Origin: Nitrospira sp. Ga0074138 | Lineage (GTDB): Bacteria > Nitrospirota > Nitrospiria > Nitrospirales > Nitrospiraceae | Assembly (NCBI GenBank): GCA_001464735.1 | Contig: LNDU01000039.1 | Location: 124,001-188,000, forward strand | Length of the DNA: 64,000 nucleotides | Reading direction: 5' to 3' | In this document: piece by piece, positions 31,811 through 40,922 of the stretch | Numbering within the stretch: position 1 is the first letter of the stretch | How the letters are laid out: each line of letters opens with the position of its first letter | The notes under the pieces: generated by a model | What the model was told of the DNA's origin: nothing | Databases searched by the model: none | Seen by the model: the letters and a program-made list of their open reading frames with translations, nothing else | Made by a program: the position numbers and the translations under genes

Positions 31811-33025
31811 ATGCGCATTTTCTGTGTCTTTGGCCGACACAACTATGGTGATCCTCTCCGTGGGGATGGGTACGAGTACGCAAATTTTCTGCCTGCATTT
31901 CGGGCACTGGGGCATGACGTGTCGTTTTTTGATTCATGGGATCGTTCCGCCTATTGTGACTTTGCGGAATTGAATCGAGCATTTCTACGCCGAGTCGATC
32001 AGGAACAACCGGACGTAATCTTTTGTGTGCTCCTGAGTTACGAGTTGTGGCGGGAGACGTTGGACATTGTTCGGGCTAACGGGTCCGTTGTGATCGTCAA
32101 CTGGGGTACGGATGACTCCTGGAAATATGAACAGTTTTCGCGCTTCGTTGCTCCGCATGTCGACTGCTATGCGACCACCTATCTGAAGGCAGTCCAGAAA
32201 GCCCATTACAATGGGTTAGACAACTTTGTGTTGACTCAGTGGGGGGCAAGCCGTGACACGTTGGTTGAGCCGTTGCCTGCCCGGCAGTGTACGCACCCGG
32301 TGACGTTCGTGGGCAGTGCGTATGGCAACAGAAGGAAGTGGATCGAAATCCTACGTGCCAGAGGCATCCAGGTCGAGTGCTTCGGTCACGGTTGGCCCGC
32401 AGGGCCAGTCTCTGCCACGGATCTTCTGCGTATCTACCGTGAGTCTGTACTCACCCTGAACTTCGGAGACTCGGGCATTCAATTTCGAGGGCTGCTGCCG
32501 TACCGTAGCCGTCAAATCAAGGCGCGCGTATTCGAAGTGCCAGGTGCAGGTGGTTGTCTGCTCACTGAACCCGCTCAGTACCTTGAAGAGTATTTTCGCA
32601 TCGGTGAGGAAATCATCGTATTCGATGGTCCGGATGAACTCGCCGAGCGCATTAATTATTTTCTGGCCAATCCTGAAAAACGAGACGCCATTGCATACCG
32701 AGGATTCGAACGAGTCAGCACGGAGCATACGTATGACCGGCGATTTAAGGATCTGCTCGAGAAGCTGGCTCAACGGGCTACGCAGCGACCCATCCGATCC
32801 ATCGACTGGCAGATCTTTGAACGAGTCGCCAGCCAGCACAAGATTGGCCCATGGTTAGCATTGCTCAGAACCCTATGTGTTTCATGCGCTGCGCTGATCT
32901 GGGGAAAACGACGGGGAGCTCGTGCCGCGCGTCGGCTGGCCTTCGAGTTGTCCTGGCGCTTGCGGGGAGCCTGGACCTACGGCGCCGCCGGCTGGCCTGG
33001 TCGAATGTTTTACAGGGAAAGTTAA
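31811..33025 (+). CDS. GT-B glycosyltransferase (CgeB-like)
   Basis: A 404-residue protein: MRIFCVFGRHNYGDPLRGDGYEYANFLPAF, VTFVGSAYGNRRKWIEIL, LNFGDSG and KARVFEVPGAGGCLLTEPAQYLEEYF (a Glyco_trans_1_2-like donor site), then IIVFDGPDELAERINYFLANPEKR. This arrangement is that of CgeB-type glycosyltransferases. The C-terminal 50 residues are Arg/Ala-rich. The palindromic element copy 3 starts directly after its stop codon. Confidence 0.78.
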   Translation: MRIFCVFGRHNYGDPLRGDGYEYANFLPAFRALGHDVSFFDSWDRSAYCDFAELNRAFLRRVDQEQPDVIFCVLLSYELWRETLDIVRANGSVVIVNWGTDDSWKYEQFSRFVAPHVDCYATTYLKAVQKAHYNGLDNFVLTQWGASRDTLVEPLPARQCTHPVTFVGSAYGNRRKWIEILRARGIQVECFGHGWPAGPVSATDLLRIYRESVLTLNFGDSGIQFRGLLPYRSRQIKARVFEVPGAGGCLLTEPAQYLEEYFRIGEEIIVFDGPDELAERINYFLANPEKRDAIAYRGFERVSTEHTYDRRFKDLLEKLAQRATQRPIRSIDWQIFERVASQHKIGPWLALLRTLCVSCAALIWGKRRGARAARRLAFELSWRLRGAWTYGAAGWPGRMFYRES

Positions 33026-33148
33026 CAGGATGTTGAAAAAGGTCTCAAGCTTTGTTCTCGTATCGCTCAAGACCTCAACGTACCAACCACGTACGTCCCG
33101 GCCTTTCGCTCACTGTGGCCTCGCTGGAAGACCTTTTTGAACATCCAG
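33026..33148. repeat. Palindromic intergenic element, copy 3 (short form)
   Basis: Begins directly after TAA (33023-33025) with CAGGATGTTGAAAAAGGTC and ends GACCTTTTTGAACATCCAG. The core is shorter than in copies 1 and 2 but keeps TTGTTCTCGTATCGCTC and CCTCAACGTACCAACCACG. The terminal inverted repeat is 17 of 19 or better. Confidence 0.83.
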
Positions 33149-33180
33149 CATCAACGCAATTTGTCGATTATCCACTATAA

Positions 33181-34071
33181 ATGAATGCGAGCCCTCTGGT
33201 CACAGTAGTGATGTCGGCGTACAACGCGTCTGGGACCATCGACCTTGCGTTGCGGTCGATTCTTACCCAAACGTATCAAGAATGGGAACTGATTGTTGTC
33301 GATGATGGCTCGACCGATCGGACGGCGGAAAGTGTGTTGCAGGTGAAGGATCCCCGAGTCCGATTCATTCAGGAACCATCTGGGAATATGGGCCTAGCGT
33401 TACGGTTGAATCAATGTGTGCGTCTGGCCAAAGGGCAATATGTTGCCCGGATGGATGCCGATGACGTGTCGTATCCCCGGCGGCTTGAACGGCAGGTGCG
33501 GTTTCTTGAAGCGCATCACGACATTGATCTGCTAGGGACCGGCGCTGTGATTTTCAAGGGAGAAGGCGAGATCATCGGCTGCTACCCAACGGCAAGCTCA
33601 CATGAGGCCATTTGCTGTAGACCATGGTGGGGATTTCCGCTTGCCCATCCGACATGGATGGGCAAGCGGGCCTGGTTTCTCGCACATCCCTATTCTGACC
33701 AAGACAGTCGGTGTGAAGATCAAGCACTCCTTCTTGAATGCTTTTCCCACAGTCGCTTTGCAGCATTAGAGGAAGTGCTCTTGGGCTATCGCATGACTGA
33801 AATCAAAGCTGGAAAGCTGGGCCGTGGTCGGCTCAACTATTGCCGTCGGCTTCTTGCCAGGGTGCATGACCTCACCTCATTACGGTGGGCGGTGATGGGT
33901 GCGGGTGTGCATAGCGTCGCTCTTGCAAGAGACGTGGTCCTCCAGTTGGGTCGCACGGTTGGGAGCGGATCTCGCAGGTCCTGGGGCTCTGCTGGTCAAG
34001 GAGAGAGAGACCAGTGGCAATCGGTGTGGACGGGGTTGGCTCATGAACAGACAGTCCTCACACATGCCTGA
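33181..34071 (+). CDS. Glycosyltransferase family 2
   Basis: A 296-residue GT-A enzyme with VTVVMSAYNASGTIDLALRSIL, LIVVDDGSTDRTAE, the DxD-type RMDADDVSYPRRLE and the later acidic CEDQALLLECF. These are complete and canonical for an inverting GT2. It starts 32 bases after the palindromic element. Donor and linkage cannot be told from sequence. Confidence 0.9.
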   Translation: MNASPLVTVVMSAYNASGTIDLALRSILTQTYQEWELIVVDDGSTDRTAESVLQVKDPRVRFIQEPSGNMGLALRLNQCVRLAKGQYVARMDADDVSYPRRLERQVRFLEAHHDIDLLGTGAVIFKGEGEIIGCYPTASSHEAICCRPWWGFPLAHPTWMGKRAWFLAHPYSDQDSRCEDQALLLECFSHSRFAALEEVLLGYRMTEIKAGKLGRGRLNYCRRLLARVHDLTSLRWAVMGAGVHSVALARDVVLQLGRTVGSGSRRSWGSAGQGERDQWQSVWTGLAHEQTVLTHA

Positions 34072-34095
34072 CCATTCAGCTCATTCGGTACACTG

Positions 34096-36063
34096 ATGTG
34101 TGGCATTGCTGGAATGATGTTTTATCGAGGCACTGAGTACACCCGTATCGTTTCGGGAATGGCTGAGAGGATTCGTTATCGTGGTCCTGACAATTCAGGA
34201 GTATGGGGCGATTTCAACTACGGGCTTGCCCTTGGGCATGTCCGCCTGTCGATCCTAGACCTGTCTCCCGCGGGCCATCAACCCATGGAATCAGCTTCCG
34301 GTCGATATGTCATCGCATTCAACGGTGAAATCTACAATCATCTGGAACTCCGGGGGCAACTCGCGGGCCTATCGTGGCGCGGGCATTCTGACACCGAGAC
34401 GCTGTTGGCGGCCTTTGAAACCTGGGGTGTGGAAAAAACGCTTCAGGCCACTGCGGGGATGTTTGCCTTGGCTCTCTGGGATCGCGTCGAGCAACGCCTG
34501 ATCCTGGCTCGTGACCGAATCGGAGAGAAGCCGCTCTACTATGGGTGGTCCAACGGGACGTTCCTCTTTGCCTCGGAGCTGAAAGCGTTGGAAGCCTACC
34601 CAGACTGGCGCGGTGAAATTGATCGGGGGGCCCTGGCCTTGTTCATGCGCTATGCCTATGTGCCGTTACCATACTCGATTTACACTGGGATTCGAAAACT
34701 CTTACCTGGAACCTATGCGACGATCGCTTTCACCTGCGCGGCCGGATACTGGCCGGAACCCACACCCTATTGGTCTGCGGCGGCGGTTGCCAGACAGACT
34801 CGCCGATGCGATTGGACCGATAGCATGGCCGAGGATGAGCTAAACCGGTTATTGAGTGGTGCCGTCAAGGGACAAATGATAGCCGATGTGCCTCTCGGTG
34901 CGTTTCTCTCAGGTGGTATCGACTCCTCCATCGTCGTGGCACTTATGCAGGCGCACTCATCCCGTCCTGTCAAGACCTTCACGCTAGGTTTCGGTGAAGA
35001 TGACTACAATGAAGCGCCTGGCGCGAAGGCTGTCGCTGAATATCTGGGAACAGACCATACCGAATTCTATGTGAGTCCAGCGGACGCCTTGGCAGTGATT
35101 CCGCTCCTGCCGTCGATGTATGACGAACCATTCGGCGATTCGTCGGCCATTCCAACCCATCTTGTCGCGAGATTGGCCAAGCAACAGGTCACGGTCGCGC
35201 TTTCCGGGGATGGAGGTGATGAGTTATTTGGGGGGTACAATCGGTATTCGTGGGGAAGCTTGATCTGGCGTCGAGTCGCACGAGTACCTGTCTCCATGAG
35301 AGCGATGGCGGCATATGCGCTGACGGTCCTGTCGCCTGAGCAGTGGGATAGGATCGGCAGAATATTGAAGATGGGGCTTCCAGCTTCCCTCCATCTGTCG
35401 ACTCTCGGGGAAAAGGTTCATAAACTTGCCGCAGTTCTGGATTCGAATAGTCAGACGGAATTGTATCGGCGGCTCGTGTCGCTGCAGCGAGAGACCGCCT
35501 CCTTGGTCATCGGTTCTCATGAAGAACCTATATGGGCCGACGACCAAGCAAGACAGGTGGCAAAGCAGGATTTCAGCGAACAGATGATGTTCCACGACTT
35601 GGTGGGATATCTGACGGATGACATTTTGCCTAAGCTGGATCGAGCTGCCATGGCGATCAGCCTAGAAACACGTATGCCCCTCCTGGACCATCGCGTCGTG
35701 GAGTTTGCCTGGGGTCTTCCGCTTTCGATGAAGATCAGGACAGAAAGCCAGGGGAAATGGCTGCTTCGCCAGGTATTGTACCGCTATGTTCCGAAGCACT
35801 TGGTTGAACGGCCCAAGATGGGGTTTGGCATTCCGTTGGACTCCTGGCTCAGAGGCAGCTTGAGGGATTGGGCCGAAGCGCTGTTAGATGAATCGCGGCT
35901 CCGGCATGAAGGATATTTTGATCCTGCTCCAATCAGGAAGAAATGGCAGGAGCACCTCTCGGGTCGGCGCAATTGGCAGCATTGGATCTGGAATGTGCTG
36001 ATGTTTCAAGCTTGGTTGAGCGCTCATGGCAGATCATCCGCGCCTTCTGTATCTCATCACTGA
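34096..36063 (+). CDS. asnB: Asparagine synthase (glutamine-hydrolysing)-like amidotransferase
   Basis: A 655-residue two-domain enzyme. The N-terminal class II glutaminase starts at Cys2 (MCGIAGMMF), with RGPDNSG and AFNGEIYNH. The synthetase domain has the PP-loop LSGGIDSSIVVAL near residue 272 and DGGDELFGGYNRY. In O-antigen loci (for example wbpS of Pseudomonas) such enzymes amidate uronic acids or amino-sugar substituents instead of making free asparagine. The neighbours here (GT4, WbpV-like SDR, WbpL-like transferase) resemble that setting. It overlaps the next gene by 38 bases. Confidence 0.9.
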   Translation: MCGIAGMMFYRGTEYTRIVSGMAERIRYRGPDNSGVWGDFNYGLALGHVRLSILDLSPAGHQPMESASGRYVIAFNGEIYNHLELRGQLAGLSWRGHSDTETLLAAFETWGVEKTLQATAGMFALALWDRVEQRLILARDRIGEKPLYYGWSNGTFLFASELKALEAYPDWRGEIDRGALALFMRYAYVPLPYSIYTGIRKLLPGTYATIAFTCAAGYWPEPTPYWSAAAVARQTRRCDWTDSMAEDELNRLLSGAVKGQMIADVPLGAFLSGGIDSSIVVALMQAHSSRPVKTFTLGFGEDDYNEAPGAKAVAEYLGTDHTEFYVSPADALAVIPLLPSMYDEPFGDSSAIPTHLVARLAKQQVTVALSGDGGDELFGGYNRYSWGSLIWRRVARVPVSMRAMAAYALTVLSPEQWDRIGRILKMGLPASLHLSTLGEKVHKLAAVLDSNSQTELYRRLVSLQRETASLVIGSHEEPIWADDQARQVAKQDFSEQMMFHDLVGYLTDDILPKLDRAAMAISLETRMPLLDHRVVEFAWGLPLSMKIRTESQGKWLLRQVLYRYVPKHLVERPKMGFGIPLDSWLRGSLRDWAEALLDESRLRHEGYFDPAPIRKKWQEHLSGRRNWQHWIWNVLMFQAWLSAHGRSSAPSVSHH

Positions 36064-37183
36064 AGACTGGTATTTCTGGTCTCATCGTCTCGACCTGGCG
36101 CGAGCCGCACGGGAAGCAGGCTACGACGTTATCGTGGCGACTCGCGTAACTGATCACGGAGAACGAATCCGAGGAGAAGGGTTTCAGCTTGAACCGTTGG
36201 AGATGGTCCGTCGAAGCCGTAATCCGTTTCGCGAGGTGATCGCCGTTGCAGAACTCGTGCGGTTGTATCGTCGCATCAAACCCGATGTGGTACATCATGT
36301 GGCCATGAAGCCGATTCTGTACGGATCCCTGGCAGCGTGGTTCACTCGAGTCCCGTCCGTCATCAACGCATTCGCCGGTCTTGGGTATGCCTTTATGGAC
36401 GAACGGAACGAGCTGTTGCGCTGGTGCGTGAAGTCGGCGTTACGAATCGTAATCCGTTTGGGCCATTCGGTCGTACTGGTTCAAAATCGTGAGGATCAGG
36501 ACCGGCTCGTCGGAGAGGGGGTGGTCCCTACTTTTCGAGCGAGGATTATTGCCGGTTCAGGCATCGATGTCGCGGCCTATTCCATGCAGCCGCAGCCATC
36601 CGGTATTCCGGTGGTAGTTCTGCCGGCACGCATGCTCTGGGACAAAGGCGTCGGGGAGTTTGTAGAAGCCGCCAGACGGCTGAAGCAAAAAGGCGTCCAT
36701 GCTCGGTTCATTCTCGTTGGTCGCCGGGATGAACATAACCCGGCGGCTATTCCGGAAATCCACCTGAAGGAGTGGGTGAAGGCAGGGGTGGTTGAGTGGT
36801 GGGGACATCGAGAGGATATGCCGGCTGTCTATGCAGCGGCCATGCTCGTCGTGCTGCCGTCGTATCGAGAGGGGCTTCCCAAAGTATTGTTGGAAGCGGC
36901 AGCCTGTGGCAAGGCCATAGTGGCCACGGATGTTCCCGGCTGTCGGGAGATCGTACGGGATCGGTTTAACGGGTTGCTGGTTTCCCCGAGAGACTCCACG
37001 GCGTTGGCGGCGGCCATTGAAGAATTGCTATCCGACCAGGCGTTGCGAGAGGTTATGGGACAGCGAAGCCGGACCCGTGTTCTTGCGGAATGGTCCAGCC
37101 CACGGATCACCGAACAGGTACTAGGCCTCTACCGTGACATGGTGACGGCCTCGGCGATTGATCGTTCTCATGGATATGCATGA
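36026..37183 (+). CDS. Glycosyltransferase family 4
   Basis: A 385-residue GT-B enzyme: LLYLITEDWYFWSHRLDLARAAREAGYDV, VVHHVAMKPILYGSLAA, then the donor domain VVLPARMLWDKGVGEFVEAARRLK and the E-x7-E segment SYREGLPKVLLEAAACGKAIVATDVPGCREIV. The gene starts inside asnB (38-base overlap), so the two are translationally linked. It is close to the WbnK/PglA-type GT4s that add the second sugar to undecaprenyl-diphosphate-linked N-acetyl sugars; that step is inferred. Confidence 0.9.
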   Translation: MADHPRLLYLITEDWYFWSHRLDLARAAREAGYDVIVATRVTDHGERIRGEGFQLEPLEMVRRSRNPFREVIAVAELVRLYRRIKPDVVHHVAMKPILYGSLAAWFTRVPSVINAFAGLGYAFMDERNELLRWCVKSALRIVIRLGHSVVLVQNREDQDRLVGEGVVPTFRARIIAGSGIDVAAYSMQPQPSGIPVVVLPARMLWDKGVGEFVEAARRLKQKGVHARFILVGRRDEHNPAAIPEIHLKEWVKAGVVEWWGHREDMPAVYAAAMLVVLPSYREGLPKVLLEAAACGKAIVATDVPGCREIVRDRFNGLLVSPRDSTALAAAIEELLSDQALREVMGQRSRTRVLAEWSSPRITEQVLGLYRDMVTASAIDRSHGYA

Positions 37184-38175
37184 GCAAAGTGCTGGTAACA
37201 GGTGCTGCAGGGTTTCTGGGAACATCGCTCGTCGAAAAGCTCTGCCGATCGGGCCATCACGTGCGGGTTGTTCTTCACGATTCGCAACATCCCATCTCAC
37301 AATTGGGAAATGTCGAGACGGTGGCCGCCGACATCCGCGATGCGAAGAGCGTGCAGGACATAGCGGATGGCTGCGGAGCCATCGTGCATCTGGCGGCCAA
37401 AGTCCATGCGCTCGATGATTCAGGAGAAGAGCAGGACTATGAAGCTGTCAATGTCGACGGGACGAAACACATCCTGGATGCAGCCGTGAGGTCCGGGGTA
37501 AGTCGTATCGTGTTTGCCAGTTCGGTCAAAGTCTTCGGTGAAGAGACGACGGAGTGTGTCGATGAAACACGGGCTCCCGATCCCCAGACTGCCTACGGTC
37601 GGTCGAAATGGCGGGCGGAGCAACTTGTCTCGGAGTACGCAGCGCGACATGACCTCACGGCAGTCTCGCTCCGTCTTCCGATGGTCTATGGTCCGACAAA
37701 AAAAGGCAACCTGTATCGGATGATCGAGGCGATCGATCATGGGAGGTTTCCGGTCTTGCCTCGTCTCTCAACGGTCCGAAGCCTCTTACACGTCGAGAAT
37801 TTCGTACAGGCTGTATTACTGTGCCTTCGCGCGCCATGCTTTCAGCGGGCGGCGTACGTCGTCGCCGATTCCAAGCCATATTGCGTGACCGATCTCTACG
37901 ACTGGTTGCGAGCCGGATTAGGGAAAGCACTTCCGAGATGGCGAGTGCCGCTCTGGATGCTCAAAAGCGGCGCGCGATGCGGCGATGTGCTCCAGGCTAT
38001 CAGTGGGAGTCCTGCTCCCTTGACGACACAGCAACTGACCAAGCTCATCGGAGGCGCCTGGTACAGCTCAACGGCCATCACACATGAATTGGGATATCAA
38101 GCCGCGTATTCCTTCGAACAAGCGGTCCCCGATCTGATCGCGTTTTATCGTGATGTGGGACGTCCGGGCTGTTGA
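37180..38175 (+). CDS. SDR-family nucleotide-sugar epimerase/dehydratase (WbpV/WbnF-like)
   Basis: A 331-residue extended SDR with VLVTGAAGFLGTSLVEKL, IVHLAAKVHALDD, FASSVKVFGEET and Y-x3-K in AYGRSKWRAE. The sequence resembles the WbpV group, found next to WbpL-type transferases, which act as UDP-N-acetylglucosamine 4-epimerase or 4-reductases. Start and upstream stop overlap as ATGA. Product sugar (for example UDP-FucNAc or UDP-QuiNAc, using the WbpM-like dehydratase at 43685) is inferred. Confidence 0.85.
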   Translation: MSKVLVTGAAGFLGTSLVEKLCRSGHHVRVVLHDSQHPISQLGNVETVAADIRDAKSVQDIADGCGAIVHLAAKVHALDDSGEEQDYEAVNVDGTKHILDAAVRSGVSRIVFASSVKVFGEETTECVDETRAPDPQTAYGRSKWRAEQLVSEYAARHDLTAVSLRLPMVYGPTKKGNLYRMIEAIDHGRFPVLPRLSTVRSLLHVENFVQAVLLCLRAPCFQRAAYVVADSKPYCVTDLYDWLRAGLGKALPRWRVPLWMLKSGARCGDVLQAISGSPAPLTTQQLTKLIGGAWYSSTAITHELGYQAAYSFEQAVPDLIAFYRDVGRPGC

Positions 38176-38379
38176 GACGATCTCATGGGCTGGTTTCTTG
38201 TGTCGCCTGCGTCCGAGTAGATCGAGTGATACCCTCGACATATCCAGGTTCGACAGCTCGTACGTCTTGATTTCAATGTAAAAATGAGTCATAGAGCTTG
38301 ACCAAGTCAGCAAGGTCTTTTCTGGTGTAGAGGCAGGATTGTTTTTGGAGTTGCAATCTAACAAGGCAGAACTGTCAAC

Positions 38380-39540
38380 ATGTCGATCATGATGATCGCT
38401 TTCCCAGGAGTTTTTGCATTTGTACTGGCCTGGTGGTTCACCAACCGTTTATGTTTGCCGGGGTCATTTCTCTCCATCCTTGCTCATCCCAACGAACGAA
38501 CATTGCATTCCATGCCGACTCCCCAGACGGGAGGGTTAGCCGTCATCGGCAGTGTGGTGATCAGTCTCATTCTGGCTGCCAGTGTGTTGGCGATTACCCA
38601 GCCCTCGAAAGCTGTGTTACCGAAAGGTGTGGCGTCAGGGAGTCTCTGGATCGTGGTTTCGATGCTTCTCATTTTTTTCGTGTCCTTCATCGATGACTGT
38701 GTCGGTCTTCCCGCTGTTCTCCGATTGGGTGTCCAAGCCGTCTCTGCGTTCATCATTATCGGGGGTGTGGGCTTAACCTTATCGTCCATCCCAATACCGG
38801 GGGGACCGAACATCCTGTTTGGAATAGCCACAATTCCGGTGAGCGTCCTCGTCCTCCTGTGGATGGCGAACCTCTATAACTTCATGGACGGTATGGACGG
38901 CTTTGCGGGCGGAATGACGTTTTTCGGGTTTGGATTTCTCGCATATTTTGGGTGGCAAGCCCACTTCCCGGTCATGCTCATCATCGCCGTGTTCGTGGCG
39001 ATGGCCGCTCTGGGATTTCTCACTCACAATTTCCCTCCCGCGCGTATCTTCATGGGCGATGCAGGGAGCATCACGGTCGGATTCTTGGCGGGGACATTGA
39101 TGATCCTTGGCGTTCGCGACGGAATATTCGAGATATGGGTCCCGATCATGATCTTCTCCCCATTCATCGTGGATGCAACGGTCACGTTGATTCGACGGGT
39201 GCTCCGTCGCAAAAAGATTTGGCAAGCTCACCGTGAGCACTATTATCAACGGCTGGTTTTGAGCGGATGGACCCATCGTCGGACCGTGCTTGCAGAGTAT
39301 GGAGTCATGATTCTATGCGGAGGACTGGCCGTTCTGTATCATCACTCGACGGACAGATGGAGACTCGTGATTCTTGGCGTATGGGTCGGTGTCTTTCTTG
39401 TTCTCGGGAGACTGGTATGTAAATTGGAACAACGACGAACCGATTCCAGAACGGCTCAAAGTCTTGCTGCGACTCGTGTCAGCACTCCTGTACCCGTTGT
39501 AGCGCCCCAAGACTCTCCAAGGGTCATCGTCAAAGTGTAG
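38380..39540 (+). CDS. WecA/WbpL-type polyprenyl-phosphate N-acetylhexosamine-1-phosphate transferase
   Basis: A 386-residue membrane protein of the MraY/WecA superfamily with about 10-11 helices: HSMPTPQTGGLAVIGS, FVSFIDDCVGLP (DD metal site), NLYNFMDGMDGFAGG and PPARIFMGDAGSITVGFLAG, all canonical. It starts O-antigen repeat synthesis by moving a sugar-1-phosphate from UDP-sugar to undecaprenyl phosphate. The 204-base gap before it holds no gene. Confidence 0.9.
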   Translation: MSIMMIAFPGVFAFVLAWWFTNRLCLPGSFLSILAHPNERTLHSMPTPQTGGLAVIGSVVISLILAASVLAITQPSKAVLPKGVASGSLWIVVSMLLIFFVSFIDDCVGLPAVLRLGVQAVSAFIIIGGVGLTLSSIPIPGGPNILFGIATIPVSVLVLLWMANLYNFMDGMDGFAGGMTFFGFGFLAYFGWQAHFPVMLIIAVFVAMAALGFLTHNFPPARIFMGDAGSITVGFLAGTLMILGVRDGIFEIWVPIMIFSPFIVDATVTLIRRVLRRKKIWQAHREHYYQRLVLSGWTHRRTVLAEYGVMILCGGLAVLYHHSTDRWRLVILGVWVGVFLVLGRLVCKLEQRRTDSRTAQSLAATRVSTPVPVVAPQDSPRVIVKV

Positions 39541-39599
39541 TCGATTCTTTCTGAACGCCACGGTATCCAATTATTTTGAATATCTGTGATAGTCTTCGC

Positions 39600-40922
39600 A
39601 TGCAAGAAATGAGTTGGGGCTTTGATCGCTTGCAAAGAGAAGCGAGACGAGCGGCAGGTTGGGCGACCACGGCTTTGGGATTCACTATTCCCATATGGGT
39701 TGTGGCCGACAGTATTCTTGTCATCCTACTCGTCGCCTGCTGGGGTGTCAGTGGAAATTGGCGGGAACGAGGTCGTCGCGTTATTTCCAACCCCGTGGGG
39801 TTGAGCGCCTTGTTACTGTTTGGCTGGTTGCTCGTGGGAACTCTATGGGGGATGGGTTCGCTAGGGGAAAGAATGCTCGCGGTGAAGAAGTACGCTGATC
39901 TCCTACTCATTCCGCTATTGGTTTCGATGGCGATTGATGTTCAAGAGCGTCGTCGCGCGCTCCTGGGCTTGGCGGCCTCATTAGTGGTCACGTTGCTGAT
40001 GTCCTTTGCTTTGAACGTGGGGATCCTTCCAACCGGCGGGCTGATTAATTGTGATCCTTTCAACCCGTGTCTATTAAAAAAGCAGATCCCTTGTGATCCA
40101 TCCATCCCCTGTGTCCCGGACAATTACCATCCCGTCTGTGAACCTTCTAACCCCTGTATATTTAAAAAGCACACTACCCATAACATGCTTATGGCATTCG
40201 GTGTGCTGTTGTTCGGGGTGTTGGCCTGGAAATCCTCACCCCGATGGGTCCGATGGGGGTGGGCTGTGGCTTCATGCCTGGCGGCGGGCAATGTCTTATT
40301 GATGGTGCAAGGCCGAACAGGGTATGTGGTCTTGGCCGGGCTTGCCATGGTGGCCTTCCATATGTATTTCGGATGGCGAGGCATGGTGGCGGCGGTCATC
40401 ACTCTCAGTGTGGCGTTTACGGCGGCCTATCAGGTCTCCACATCGTTTCATGATCGGGTCGATCTCGTCGCCACCGGTGTCACACAATGGAGTCCCCAGA
40501 CGGCTACGTACGATGGGGTGACCGAGCGGATGGAATTTTTTTATCACACCATCCAGATCATTCAGGATCATCCGCTGATGGGCGTTGGTACCGGAGGGTT
40601 TACGCACGCCTACGCTCTACATGTGCAAAAACTTGGCCTACCTGTCCCGACTCATCCTCACAATCAATATCTTCTGGTCATGGTGCAAGTAGGCATCGTC
40701 GGGCTCGGCCTGCTGTTCTGGCTTTTTGCCCAGCAATGGAGATCGGCGTCCTTTGCCGGCGATGCGACCTATGGACTGCTTGCCAGAGGGGTGGTGGTCA
40801 CCATCGCGATCGGCTGTCTTTTCCAACCCGCGCTCAATGACCATACCGAGAAACTGTTTTACTGCTTGTTTTCCGGTCTTATGTATTCTGCGACTGACCC
40901 GCGACCGGATGCCAGGACATGA
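39600..40922 (+). CDS. O-antigen ligase/polymerase family membrane protein (WaaL/Wzy-like)
   Basis: A 440-residue protein with about 11 membrane segments. The periplasmic loop has the family region DHPLMGVGTGGFTHAYALH, then LPVPTHPHNQYLLVMVQVG with the conserved HNQYL that is typical of the Wzy_C superfamily. An unusual earlier periplasmic stretch (about residues 151-192) contains three C-x5-C units: CDPFNPC, CDPSIPC and CEPSNPC, the first and third followed by L/I-x-KK. TTG 39576 and ATG 39609 are alternative starts. Whether this protein is the ligase or the polymerase cannot be decided from the sequence. Confidence 0.85.
   Translation: MQEMSWGFDRLQREARRAAGWATTALGFTIPIWVVADSILVILLVACWGVSGNWRERGRRVISNPVGLSALLLFGWLLVGTLWGMGSLGERMLAVKKYADLLLIPLLVSMAIDVQERRRALLGLAASLVVTLLMSFALNVGILPTGGLINCDPFNPCLLKKQIPCDPSIPCVPDNYHPVCEPSNPCIFKKHTTHNMLMAFGVLLFGVLAWKSSPRWVRWGWAVASCLAAGNVLLMVQGRTGYVVLAGLAMVAFHMYFGWRGMVAAVITLSVAFTAAYQVSTSFHDRVDLVATGVTQWSPQTATYDGVTERMEFFYHTIQIIQDHPLMGVGTGGFTHAYALHVQKLGLPVPTHPHNQYLLVMVQVGIVGLGLLFWLFAQQWRSASFAGDATYGLLARGVVVTIAIGCLFQPALNDHTEKLFYCLFSGLMYSATDPRPDART

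Noticed and set aside
38176..38379. Promoter before the WbpL-like gene (TTGATT with CATAGA after 17 bases)
   Set aside because: The -10 box matches only three of six consensus bases; not enough to call.
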